Assembly (NCBI GenBank): GCA_964496005.1
Contig: CAZBWW010000006.1
Span: 1-40,981 of the forward strand
Origin: CAZBWW01 sp964496005
GTDB lineage: Bacteria; Patescibacteriota; WWE3; UBA101185; UBA10185
DNA: 40,981 bases
Direction of reading: 5' to 3'
The notes below the pieces were generated by a model. It ran no database searches, was not told where the DNA came from, and was given only the letters and a program-made list of their open reading frames with translations. Made by a program: the position numbers and the translations under genes. Below, piece by piece: positions 6,453-14,798 of this stretch. Within the stretch, counting starts at the first letter, position 1. Each line of letters begins with the position of its first letter.

Positions 6453-8387
6453 CTATTCTTCAACAATTTCGCCATCTACCGTATCATCACTGCCGGAATT
6501 ACTGTCGTTACCTCCGTCTTTATTACCCCCATTTCCGTTATCATCGTCGGTTCCGCCCTGATCACTACCACCACGCTCGGCATTATCCGTATCGGGTTGC
6601 CCGTACATATGTTGCCCAATTTTTTGCATCGCGTCGCTCAATTCTGCAGTTTTTTTCTTTAACTCATCAATACCTGCTGTTTGAATCACACTTCTTAAAG
6701 CTGCCACTTTACTTTCAACATCTTGTTTCACATCTGCAGGCACTTTATCACCCGCGTCTTTTAACGCCTTTTCTGCGGTGTAAGTTAACCCGTCGGCGGT
6801 ATTTCTAGCTTCAACTACTTCTTTTTTCTGCGCATCCTCAGCAGCGTGTTTTTCAGCGTCTTTTACCATTTGGTCAATTTCGGTATCGCTTAAGCCCGTT
6901 CCACCCTGGATCGTAATATGCTGCGCCTTTCCTGATGCCTTGTCTTTGGCAGTTACATTAATAATGCCATTTGCGTCAATATCAAAAATAACCTCTATTT
7001 GGGGCATGCCTCGTGGCGCAGGAGGTATACCGTCTAAAATAAATCTGCCTAAGCTTTTATTATCCACAGCCATTTCACGCTCGCCTTGCAGTACGTTAAT
7101 TTCTACGCTAGTTTGGTTGTCTGCCGCAGTACTAAAAACCTGCGACGCTGATGTCGGAATTGTTGTATTCCTTTTTATTAACGGCGTGCTTACTCCACCC
7201 AAAGTTTCTATTCCCAATGTAAGCGGGGTTACATCGAGTAAAAGCACATCTTTTACGTCTCCGCCCAACACACCGCCCTGAATAGCTGCTCCTATGGCTA
7301 CAACCTCATCTGGGTTTACACCTTTGTGCGGTTCCTTGCCGAAAAATTCTTTCACAACCTCATTAACTTTGGGCATTCTGGTCATACCGCCGACCATTAT
7401 TACCTCGTTTATGTCGGTCTTTTTCAGCCCGGCGTCTTTTAGCGCGTTTTCAATCGGTTTAATAGTTTTTTGAATTAACTCATCCACCAATTGCTCATAT
7501 TTTGAGCGCGTCAAACTAATATTCATGTGTTTTGGACCTGTCTGATCAGCTGTGATAAACGGAATACTAATTTCTGTTTCAAGCGTACTTGACAGCTCAA
7601 TTTTCGCTTTTTCCGCCGCATCTTTTAGTCTTTGCATTGCCTGTCTGTCTTCACTTAAGTCAACACCTTGTTCTTTTTTAAACTCGTCCACTAGCCACCT
7701 TATTAATACGCGGTCGAAATCATCTCCGCCTAGGTGTGTGTCGCCGTTTGTCGCTTTTACCTCAAATACACCATCTCCGACTTCAAGCACCGAAACATCA
7801 AAAGTCCCGCCACCTAAGTCGTAGACCACTATTTTCTCGTTCGCTTTTTTGTCAAGACCATATGCGAGTGATGCAGCTGTGGGTTCGTTAATAATTCGTT
7901 TCACATCTAATCCCGCTATTTGACCTGCTTCTTTTGTTGCGGATCTTTGCGCGTCGTCAAAATATGCAGGGACGGTAATTACTGCTTCGGTAATAGTTTG
8001 TCCCAAAAATTTTTCTGCGTCGGCTTTTAGCTTGCGTAAAATCATAGCTGAAACTTCCTGCGGGGTGTAAGTTTTGCCTTCAATTTCAACCGCGGCCATG
8101 CCATTTTTTCCGTCAACAATGGTGTACGGATAATCTTTTTTAAGAGCCTGAATTTCGGGATCGGTCGTTTTCATACCAATTAGCCGCTTAATACTAAAAA
8201 TAGTATTTTTGGGATTTACTACCTGTTGTCTTTTTGCGGTTACACCAACTAAATTAGCGGCCGGAGCAATAACTGATGGTGTTGTGTTAGCACCCTCCAC
8301 GTTTGGGATAATCTTCGCTTGGCCACCTTCCATGACTGCCATTGCACTATTTGTTGTTCCTAAATCAATTCCAAGTATTTTAGCCAT
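6453..8387 (-). CDS. dnaK: Molecular chaperone DnaK (Hsp70)
   Basis: DnaK is an ATP-dependent chaperone that binds exposed hydrophobic peptides, with DnaJ and GrpE as partners. The 644-residue product has full family length. It shows the nucleotide-binding domain signatures ILGIDLGTTNSAMAVMEGG (phosphate 1), VYDLGGGTFDVSVLEVGDG (phosphate 2) and IMVGGMTRMPKVNE (adenosine region), the inter-domain linker DVLLLDVTPLTLGIET and the substrate-binding domain GERE...NKSLGRF. The last 45 or so residues are Gly/Asn/Asp-rich, disordered and acidic, ending VDGEIVEE. A strong AAGGAGG lies inside the 3' end of grpE, 3 nt before dnaK, indicating translational coupling. Confidence 0.98.
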   Translation of the reverse strand: MAKILGIDLGTTNSAMAVMEGGQAKIIPNVEGANTTPSVIAPAANLVGVTAKRQQVVNPKNTIFSIKRLIGMKTTDPEIQALKKDYPYTIVDGKNGMAAVEIEGKTYTPQEVSAMILRKLKADAEKFLGQTITEAVITVPAYFDDAQRSATKEAGQIAGLDVKRIINEPTAASLAYGLDKKANEKIVVYDLGGGTFDVSVLEVGDGVFEVKATNGDTHLGGDDFDRVLIRWLVDEFKKEQGVDLSEDRQAMQRLKDAAEKAKIELSSTLETEISIPFITADQTGPKHMNISLTRSKYEQLVDELIQKTIKPIENALKDAGLKKTDINEVIMVGGMTRMPKVNEVVKEFFGKEPHKGVNPDEVVAIGAAIQGGVLGGDVKDVLLLDVTPLTLGIETLGGVSTPLIKRNTTIPTSASQVFSTAADNQTSVEINVLQGEREMAVDNKSLGRFILDGIPPAPRGMPQIEVIFDIDANGIINVTAKDKASGKAQHITIQGGTGLSDTEIDQMVKDAEKHAAEDAQKKEVVEARNTADGLTYTAEKALKDAGDKVPADVKQDVESKVAALRSVIQTAGIDELKKKTAELSDAMQKIGQHMYGQPDTDNAERGGSDQGGTDDDNGNGGNKDGGNDSNSGSDDTVDGEIVEE

Positions 8388-8390
8388 ATG

Positions 8391-9041
8391 CTACTTTTCC
8401 TCCTTTTGAGAACCCACAGTTACTTTTGCGGGTCTAATAACTTTTCCGAATAGTTTATAACCATTTTGTCCCACTTTAATCACTTTGCCGATTTCTTTTT
8501 TATTTTCTACTTCCACCATCTCAACAGCATCCATTAAATTTTGGTCAAAATCCATGCCATCAGCCTGTATTTTCTCAACTCCCTCATCAGTCAAAATTTG
8601 GGTAAATTCCTTCATAATAAGTTTTATGCTTTCGTCAGGGTTGTGTTGCGCAAGCAGCTCCAAATTATCCAGTACTGTTAACATTTTTAACAGTACGGTT
8701 TGGTTTGCATATCTAACAATTTCAACCCGTTCTTCAGCAACTCTTTTTTCGAGGTTTTTATAGTCGGCGAGCGCCCGTTTCCAGTTATTTTCTAATTCAG
8801 CAATCTTTACGGCCACGTCGTCACTATCTGTTTGTGTTGTGTATTGCGAGTTGGTATTGTTTGCATCACCGTTTGCTTCATTTGCATGCGAATTATTATC
8901 ATGTTTATGTGCATGATGAGCGTGATGATCATGACCGCATCCGCAATGCCCTCCACAAACACAGTGATGATCATGTTGAGGCGTGTTTTTGTCCTTATCT
9001 GTATTAATTGAATCTTTATCTTTGTGCATGGGTGTGTGCAA
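8391..9041 (-). CDS. grpE: Nucleotide exchange factor GrpE with His/Cys-rich N-terminal tail
   Basis: GrpE releases ADP from DnaK. The 216-residue protein carries the family core from about residue 80: the long helix (ELENNWKRALADYKNLEKRV), LLKMLTVLDNLELLAQH and the C-terminal beta domain VEVENKKEIGKVIKVGQNGY with FGKVIRPAKVTVG. The N-terminus is unusual: residues 22-52 contain 12 His and 4 Cys (HDHHCVCGGHCGCGHDHH, then AHHAHKHD), resembling the metal-storage His tails of SlyD or HypB. A transition-metal-binding or metal-sensing role is inferred. It lies 15 nt after hrcA and 3 nt before dnaK. M5 is an alternative start and would not remove the tail. Confidence 0.92.
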   Translation of the reverse strand: MHTPMHKDKDSINTDKDKNTPQHDHHCVCGGHCGCGHDHHAHHAHKHDNNSHANEANGDANNTNSQYTTQTDSDDVAVKIAELENNWKRALADYKNLEKRVAEERVEIVRYANQTVLLKMLTVLDNLELLAQHNPDESIKLIMKEFTQILTDEGVEKIQADGMDFDQNLMDAVEMVEVENKKEIGKVIKVGQNGYKLFGKVIRPAKVTVGSQKEEK

Positions 9042-9056
9042 AATAATTACAAAGTG

Positions 9057-9785
9057 TTACCAAGAACCGCCAAGTTCTTCAATAAGGTTTTTTGTGTACC
9101 TAACCGCTGGAATTACTTTTTGATATTGCATTCTTGCCGGCCCTAAAACCGCAACATATCCGCTTCTTTTTCCGACTTTATATGGACTGACTACAATGCC
9201 GCAATCTTCTAGATATTCAACTCCAAGCTCGTCACCAATTACATAAGTTACACCGCCGGTTTCACTGGGTACTATTTTTTCGAATATTTTTTCTAACAAC
9301 TCGTATCTATCAACAACATGTAGTGCCGCTTTTGCAACATCAATGTCCCAAAATTCTTTTTCATCAAGCAAATTTACAGCACCGGCGTGTATCACATGTC
9401 CGTCTTCTGTTGTTATGAGGGCTAATTCTTTTGTAAGTTCGGATAATGATAGTACAGCTTGGCGCAACATTTTTTCAAATTCATATCTATTTGACCATAA
9501 CCTCTGTTTCATTGCTACTTCCTGTAATACATCAAGCTCTTCCTCTTCCATAATTTCGGATAAATAGAGTTTGTAGGCTAAAGTTGTTGGAATACGCCCA
9601 GAAGAAGTGTGCATCATTTCCAAATAGCCTTCATCAAGCAAATGTGCCATGTCGTTACGCACAGTAGCGGGCGAGCATTTAAAGTTGTATTTTTCGACTA
9701 TTAGTGTTGAGCCTACGGGTTCTGCATTGTTTACGTATTCTTCAATTATCGCTTCTAATAGTTGTATTTGTCTTTCAGTTAACAT
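9057..9785 (-). CDS. hrcA: Heat-inducible transcription repressor HrcA, short form
   Basis: HrcA represses chaperone operons by binding CIRCE. The 242-residue protein starts with the family's winged-helix domain: LTERQIQLLEAIIEEYV, EPVGSTLIVEKYNFKCSPAT and VRNDMAHLLDEGYLEMMHTS, ending in the SSGRIPTTLAYKLYL signature. The rest corresponds to a GAF-like domain ending with GYVAVLGPARMQYQKVIPAV. Typical HrcA proteins are about 340 residues, so the central part is reduced by about 100, yet both ends look intact. The gene is first in hrcA-grpE-dnaK-hypothetical-dnaJ and directly downstream of a CIRCE site, which predicts autoregulation. A GGGTT/AACCC hairpin lies in the leader at 9794-9806. Confidence 0.92.
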   Translation of the reverse strand: MLTERQIQLLEAIIEEYVNNAEPVGSTLIVEKYNFKCSPATVRNDMAHLLDEGYLEMMHTSSGRIPTTLAYKLYLSEIMEEEELDVLQEVAMKQRLWSNRYEFEKMLRQAVLSLSELTKELALITTEDGHVIHAGAVNLLDEKEFWDIDVAKAALHVVDRYELLEKIFEKIVPSETGGVTYVIGDELGVEYLEDCGIVVSPYKVGKRSGYVAVLGPARMQYQKVIPAVRYTKNLIEELGGSW

Positions 9786-9819
9786 TTTGGTTTGGGTTAA
9801 AAACCCTTCAAACTTAAAC

Positions 9820-9846
9820 TTATCACTATAGTAACATGAGTGCTAA
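9820..9846. promoter_or_regulatory. CIRCE operator (HrcA binding site)
   Basis: Read on the minus strand, TTAGCACTC-N9-TAGTGATAA: the left arm is a perfect match and the right arm matches 7 of 9 bases of the CIRCE consensus TTAGCACTC-N9-GAGTGCTAA, with the exact 9-nt spacer. It overlaps the hrcA promoter, 35 nt upstream of the hrcA ATG, as expected for HrcA autoregulation. Confidence 0.88.
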
Positions 9847-9855
9847 GGTTGTCAA
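9825..9855 (-). promoter_or_regulatory. hrcA operon promoter overlapped by CIRCE
   Basis: On the minus strand TTGACA (9850-9855) is followed by TATAGT (9825-9830), 19 nt apart; ACTATA two bases upstream gives 17 nt. CIRCE lies across the spacer and -10, so bound HrcA would block polymerase. Confidence 0.55.
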
Positions 9856-9909
9856 GCAGTAAATACCGTTTACCCCTATAATGCACATGCCGTATACTAG
9901 TGTCAGATT

Positions 9910-10809
9910 ATGCAAACTGCCCAAATCAAAAAAACTATTATCTCAGAATATAAAAACGGCACTTTCGGAAAATGGGTTGGTGTAAGGATAGTCAGCTCAT
10001 TTACTCCTTTAGTTGTCACGTATGTCTTTGCGCTTGGTGTCAAGGTAATTGAAGACGGTAACCCACCCGCACAAGCAATTAAAGTTTTTGCATTACTTGT
10101 CGTAATTGAAATGGTTGATCATGTACTACGGTTGTCATCCAAAACGCGTATAGAAGCATATTCAGAAGCGTACTTAATTAATATTCAAACTCGGCTAATC
10201 GAGGATATTAGTCCGACAGAAGAAAACAAACGCGAAGTTACTCAATCAATCAGAAATTTAACACAACCGTTACGGCGTTTCGTTGACCATATGAATAACA
10301 ACGGAGTTACTGCCATAGTCTCATTTATTGCGATTCCGGTTATTTTATTTTTTATAGATGTACGTGTGTTTTTATTGCAAATAGTACTAATGCTTATATA
10401 CACAATCGTGACAATTGTGTTTTCATTTCCATATGAAAAAAACTATGAAGCTTTTGATCAGGCGCGTGAAAATTATTACTCTGAATTGCTGGCCGAAGGA
10501 AAAGTAAAAAAATTGGCTGAGCTTGTACGGGCCAAATTTATGAAAGTACAAAATTTACGGTTTTTTGAATGGTTTACGTTACAAAACGTGGTTTCTATTT
10601 TTAACTTTATTATTATTGTTCTAGTTTTAAAAGATATTTATGCGGGTACAAAGCAAATCTCGGATTTAGTGTTAATTGTGGGATACACTGCAGGCACAAA
10701 AGCGTTTTTAAACGAGCTTACAACAACCGTTACTTATAATATGCAGGTTAAAGCCGGGATACAAAGGATCGTGGCGGTTACGGAGGGTTTGGTGGATAGG
10801 GTGTGGTAG
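9910..10809 (+). CDS. Multi-pass membrane protein resembling an ABC-exporter transmembrane domain
   Basis: The 299-residue product has about six hydrophobic segments (approximately 22-45, 52-72, 132-152, 155-178, 222-242, 250-268) separated by charged helices. The pattern, a coupling-helix-like SEAYLINIQTRLIEDISP after the second segment and a long ENYYSELLAEGKVKKLAELV region, resembles the transmembrane half of an ABC exporter. No Walker A, signature or Walker B sequence is present, so no nucleotide-binding domain is attached and none is encoded nearby. A TATAAT at 9877-9882 may be its promoter, divergent from hrcA. The ABC relationship is an inference; transport activity cannot be claimed. 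It is convergent with lepA, with ends 5 nt apart. Confidence 0.7.
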   Translation: MQTAQIKKTIISEYKNGTFGKWVGVRIVSSFTPLVVTYVFALGVKVIEDGNPPAQAIKVFALLVVIEMVDHVLRLSSKTRIEAYSEAYLINIQTRLIEDISPTEENKREVTQSIRNLTQPLRRFVDHMNNNGVTAIVSFIAIPVILFFIDVRVFLLQIVLMLIYTIVTIVFSFPYEKNYEAFDQARENYYSELLAEGKVKKLAELVRAKFMKVQNLRFFEWFTLQNVVSIFNFIIIVLVLKDIYAGTKQISDLVLIVGYTAGTKAFLNELTTTVTYNMQVKAGIQRIVAVTEGLVDRVW

Positions 10810-10814
10810 ATTTT

Positions 10815-12746
10815 TTAAGTCTTCAACACCTCTCTAAAAGCCTCCTGCGGAATATCCACCTTCCCAAACCTCTTCATCCGTTTTTTACCCTTTTTCTGCA
10901 CCTCAAGCAATTTATCCTTTCGCTCGCGATGCCCGCCATAAATACCTGCCAACACATTTTTTCTCATCGCGGGAATAGTATCGCGGGCAATAATTTTGCT
11001 GCCAATAGCCGCCTGGAGTGCAACGGCAAATTGCTGACGCGGAATGGTGTCTTTCAGTTTTGCAATAGTAGCCTTACCTTTTTCATGCGCGCTATTTTTA
11101 AGTACAATCTGCGCGAGGGGGTCAACAATGGCTCCATGTACCAAAATATCCAGTTTAACAACAGCTACATCGCGGTAATCCAAAAAGTCGTAATCAAGAC
11201 TTGCGTATCCTGAAGATACAGTTTTAAGTTCATCGAAAAAATTATGAATCAATTCAGCTAAGGGCAGTTCGTATGCGAAAATAATCGTGTGCGGGGTGGG
11301 GTACTCCATTTTTTTTTGAACTCCACGCCTTTTTTCACACAGTGTAATTATGCCGCCTACATATTTTACAGGCGAAATAATTGATAACAGTATCCAAGGC
11401 TCTTCAATTTTTTGGATTTTCGTTGGCGAGGGTAGATCAGCCGCATTTTTTATGGAAGCTACAGTTCCGTCAGTCAAGTAAATTTTATATTCCACTGTTG
11501 GAATTGTAGAAAGTAATTCCAAATTGTATTCGCGCTCAAGCCGTTCCTGTACAATGTCCGCATGCAGCAAGCCCAAAAAGCCACACCTAAAACCAAAGCC
11601 TAGCGCACTGTTGCTTTCGGGCTCAAAGCTAAGTGCCGAATCTGACAAAGCTAGTTTTTGCAATGCCTCCCGCAATTCTGTAAATTTGTTATTTTGAATA
11701 GGAAAAATCGATACAAACACAAATGGTTTTATTTCTTTGTAGCCGGGTAGGGGAACTACCGCCGTTTCTTGTACTCTTGTAGCTGACGAGTCATTTTCCA
11801 TCGTCATACTATCCGTATCTTTTTTCTGCGTGTTCGCTTTTTTTACTATTCCCTTAATTTCCGCGCCTTTATTAAAATACTTTTGAAAAGTTATTGTATC
11901 GCCGACTCTTACTGATTTTATGTCTTTTAGACCTGTGGCAATATATCCGACTTCTCCGGCTGAAAGTCTTTCTACTTGGGTTTTTTGCGGGTTCATAATG
12001 CCGATGTTTTCAGGATATGCTAATGCTGCCGTCGCCATTAATCTGATTTTTTCTCTTTTTTTTATGTCCTCGGCGGTAATTAGCCCGTCAACTATTTTTG
12101 TGTGCGCCACAACGCCAAGGTGCTCATCATAATAAGTATCAAAAACTAGCGCTCTCAACGGTTTTTGCGCACTGCCGGCAGGTGGGGGTATTCTCCGTAC
12201 AATCTCTGCTAACAGCCGGTCAACATTTTCGCCGGTTTTTGCTGACAGTCGCAGTATTTCACTTTGTGTAAACCCGAACGCCCGTTCAAGCTCTGTCGCA
12301 ACCTCATCTGCATTGGCATTTTCCAAATCAATTTTGTTGAGTACCGGAATAATTGTTAGGTTTGCCTCTAACGCTTTATAAATATTTGACACAGTTTGCG
12401 CTTCTATTCCCTGCGCAGCATCTACAATTAAAATTGCACCCTCACATGCGGCAAGCGACCTTGATACTTCATACGAGAAGTCCACATGTCCGGGTGTGTC
12501 AATTAAGTTTAGCTGGTAATTATTTCCATCGACCGCGTCATAATTCATTCTCACGGCTTTCAGCTTTATAGTTATCCCTTTTTCCCGTTCAAGTTCCATG
12601 CTATCCAGCGTCTGTTCGCGCATTTTTCTTTTTTCAACCGTATTTGTTAGTTCCAGCAATCTGTCCGCCAAAGTGGACTTGCCGTGGTTTATGTGGGCTA
12701 TTATGCAAAAATTGCGTATATGCTGTTGAGTTACCTGCGCAAACAT
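10815..12746 (-). CDS. lepA: Elongation factor 4 (LepA), back-translocating GTPase
   Basis: EF4/LepA is a ribosome-associated GTPase that remodels the elongating or initiating ribosome. The 643-residue protein has the G domain (HINHGKSTLADRLLE at 18-32, EREKGITIKLKAV, DTPGHVDFSYEVSRSL, NKIDL), EF-G-like domains II, III and V (GFRCGFLGLLHADIVQERLE) and the LepA-specific C-terminal domain (HEKGKATIAKLKDTIPRQQF and KNVLAGIYGGHRERKDKLLE). Two oddities: the G1 motif has Asn20 where HIDHGKST is usual, and an insertion of about 30 polar residues follows domain II (KKANTQKKDTDSMTMENDSS), making it longer than the usual 600 or so. No Shine-Dalgarno is evident at the ATG. Confidence 0.97.
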   Translation of the reverse strand: MFAQVTQQHIRNFCIIAHINHGKSTLADRLLELTNTVEKRKMREQTLDSMELEREKGITIKLKAVRMNYDAVDGNNYQLNLIDTPGHVDFSYEVSRSLAACEGAILIVDAAQGIEAQTVSNIYKALEANLTIIPVLNKIDLENANADEVATELERAFGFTQSEILRLSAKTGENVDRLLAEIVRRIPPPAGSAQKPLRALVFDTYYDEHLGVVAHTKIVDGLITAEDIKKREKIRLMATAALAYPENIGIMNPQKTQVERLSAGEVGYIATGLKDIKSVRVGDTITFQKYFNKGAEIKGIVKKANTQKKDTDSMTMENDSSATRVQETAVVPLPGYKEIKPFVFVSIFPIQNNKFTELREALQKLALSDSALSFEPESNSALGFGFRCGFLGLLHADIVQERLEREYNLELLSTIPTVEYKIYLTDGTVASIKNAADLPSPTKIQKIEEPWILLSIISPVKYVGGIITLCEKRRGVQKKMEYPTPHTIIFAYELPLAELIHNFFDELKTVSSGYASLDYDFLDYRDVAVVKLDILVHGAIVDPLAQIVLKNSAHEKGKATIAKLKDTIPRQQFAVALQAAIGSKIIARDTIPAMRKNVLAGIYGGHRERKDKLLEVQKKGKKRMKRFGKVDIPQEAFREVLKT

Positions 12747-12782
12747 GCACTGATTTTAGCACTAAAATTAAGGTGTAACCTT

Positions 12783-13385
12783 TTATTTAAGAAAAAGAAG
12801 AAAAAGTGTTAGCGTCAGTAAAAAAAGTGCGAAAAACCCCGACCCGGCTGACAGCCATTCATATACCCACACTTTGCCTGTCCATTTTTTGGTTTTATTC
12901 CACGCTACAGCTTTTAGTAAGAACAGCAGTCCGAAAATAATACTTACTAAATTCAGCAGCACAATTTTATCTGTTAACCAAGAGGTATATAAATTAATTA
13001 CAATGAAAATCACCGATCCGGTTACAATTGCCAAAAACGCCAGTAATGCAACTATGTAATGCTGGCGTGCATATTTCTTGTTCCATGGTAGTAGACCTAT
13101 CAAAGTAATCAGTAAACCTGTTATTTTGAGATTCCAAATACCGAGTTGTGAAATGGCCAGCGAGGGTAAGTAGTCAATCAACACAAACGAAAAAACGACA
13201 GTTAAAAGGCCGTAAAACACAAACACAATATTAACCAACCGGTGTGCAGGCGAAGATTTCATTCCCAATGCGCTGACCGCAGTTTCTGAGAATGAAAATT
13301 GAGGATATTTGTTTATGGCAACCAGGAAGCATAGCGCAAAAAATAGATGATATAGTAAATAACTTGTTATGATTAAAAAGTGCAT
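12783..13385 (-). CDS. Six-TM membrane protein, DUF998-like
   Basis: The 200-residue product is almost entirely hydrophobic with about six membrane segments. The first loop, YPQFSFSETAVSALGMKSSP followed by RLVNIVFVFYGLL, resembles the DUF998 family layout (short loop with a conserved S/D-LG motif, then an N..F...G helix). The family's function is unknown. It lies 36 nt upstream of lepA and 15 nt downstream of the anchored M23-like gene on the same strand, so the three may be co-transcribed. Family assignment is by pattern only. Confidence 0.6.
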   Translation of the reverse strand: MHFLIITSYLLYHLFFALCFLVAINKYPQFSFSETAVSALGMKSSPAHRLVNIVFVFYGLLTVVFSFVLIDYLPSLAISQLGIWNLKITGLLITLIGLLPWNKKYARQHYIVALLAFLAIVTGSVIFIVINLYTSWLTDKIVLLNLVSIIFGLLFLLKAVAWNKTKKWTGKVWVYEWLSAGSGFFALFLLTLTLFLLFLK

Positions 13386-13400
13386 AAATTAAAATATATT

Positions 13401-14717
13401 TTACCTTACAAAAACTGACGGGTTAGAAAACTCCCACACCCCACCTTGTACCCCATGGCAATAACCGGGTTCCTTACCCTCGATTTTTAGAGTGGTGTTA
13501 TTTATTAGTTGCACAATTATAGACAGTTCTACCGTTTCTGTAGTATTTTTTTGACTAACTAACCCTTCGTAGCAGTAAATATTATTGTCAACCTTAATAT
13601 CTGCAAAGTCCCGGTTAACAAACCTTGTGTTGCGGGGGGAAAAATAATAGCGACCGTTTTTTATTCCGCTGTTCACTGTACTTGTCCCAATGCTAAACAC
13701 CCCAAGTGCAGGATCAACATTGTCATGAACTAATGCCAGATGTGGGTCTTCCGGATAAGTATTTGTGGTACTTGTGCCTTCAACAAACCATATTCCTTGT
13801 GCGGTATTTAATACATCTTGGGCAAGCTCTCCGCACACAGGTAAAACGCTTCTTTTTTGTGTACCCGTATCGCCTACAAAAGTGTAAAGTTGTTCTTTTA
13901 TTTCAGGTACAAAATAATCTAGTGGACAGACCGTGTGTTTTTTTAAGTCGTGCCACCTGCCGGGATTTGCAAATTTTAATTCCGGTGTCCGCATATCGAA
14001 TGCACCCATATCAAACGAAGTAGTGTTATTTTTGTGGGCGACTGTTCCAATCAACTCTCCTGCTTCGAGTTGGGGGTAGTCAGTTGGTCTTACCTCACAT
14101 TGTGTATAGTTTTTATCACCCGTTGTATATGTGTTGCACTCTTGAGCCGTTTCATCTTCTTCAGCCAATGCAGTATAACTAGCAAAAAGTTTTTCGGATA
14201 ATGTAGCTAAATGACTAAAGTAAGCACCAAACTCTTTGCATGGCGAGAAATAGACTGCGTAGTCTGATTCGGCGCCTTGTTCGCTTTGCTCTGTGTCCTG
14301 TTCATTTAGTGACCTGTCCAGTTTTACAATGCGCGTAACATATACTCTTCCGGGCGAATATACATTGATATCAACCCCGTCTTCGTTAAAATTTAGCGGC
14401 ATATTGTTTTTATCTGTTTCAAGAGACCGATTAAAATAAATATGATCAGTCGGAAAAACATGACTTGTTGGGCTCACATTTCCTAGTGGGGAGATATACG
14501 AAATTTTATCTAGTTCTACAGGAAGTGCCGAAAAAAATAATCTTTGGTTTTCGCAGTCGGGCAAATTAAAATTGTTTGTTTCGCTAAGATATTCTGTTGG
14601 TTTAATAATAGCTTGAAACCGTTTTTCCCTTATTATTTTTGTTCCGACGAAAATTCCCGCTAAGAGTAATATTACCAACAGCAAATATAAAATTAGGGCA
14701 GTTCCTTTGTTACTCAT
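13401..14717 (-). CDS. Membrane-anchored extracytoplasmic protein with an M23-like domain lacking catalytic ligands
   Basis: This 438-residue protein has one N-terminal membrane anchor (TALILYLLLVILLLAGIFVG, residues 6-25) and an outside domain. The middle resembles the LytM/M23 barrel: GNVSPTSHVFPTDHIYF, a VDINVYSPGRVYVTRIV strand, a YAVYFSPC..FGAYFSHLATL strand and AGELIGTVAHKNNTTSFDMG, matching the Y.HL and GxxIG landmarks. The HxH zinc motif is replaced by SFDMGAFD, so peptidase activity is unlikely. The C-terminal 150 residues form a second beta-rich region (GIWFVEGTST, GYCHGVQGGVWEF). Several cysteines (ENC/CEVR/PVC) could form disulfides outside. It may bind wall or polysaccharide; this is inference. 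Confidence 0.55.
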   Translation of the reverse strand: MSNKGTALILYLLLVILLLAGIFVGTKIIREKRFQAIIKPTEYLSETNNFNLPDCENQRLFFSALPVELDKISYISPLGNVSPTSHVFPTDHIYFNRSLETDKNNMPLNFNEDGVDINVYSPGRVYVTRIVKLDRSLNEQDTEQSEQGAESDYAVYFSPCKEFGAYFSHLATLSEKLFASYTALAEEDETAQECNTYTTGDKNYTQCEVRPTDYPQLEAGELIGTVAHKNNTTSFDMGAFDMRTPELKFANPGRWHDLKKHTVCPLDYFVPEIKEQLYTFVGDTGTQKRSVLPVCGELAQDVLNTAQGIWFVEGTSTTNTYPEDPHLALVHDNVDPALGVFSIGTSTVNSGIKNGRYYFSPRNTRFVNRDFADIKVDNNIYCYEGLVSQKNTTETVELSIIVQLINNTTLKIEGKEPGYCHGVQGGVWEFSNPSVFVR

Positions 14718-14798
14718 TTTAGATAAGTCTGATTTTATTAGTAGCTTTTGTCAAGAACAGGGTAAATTATGGCAGCAGTTGTTGTAAGATATTAGTGT

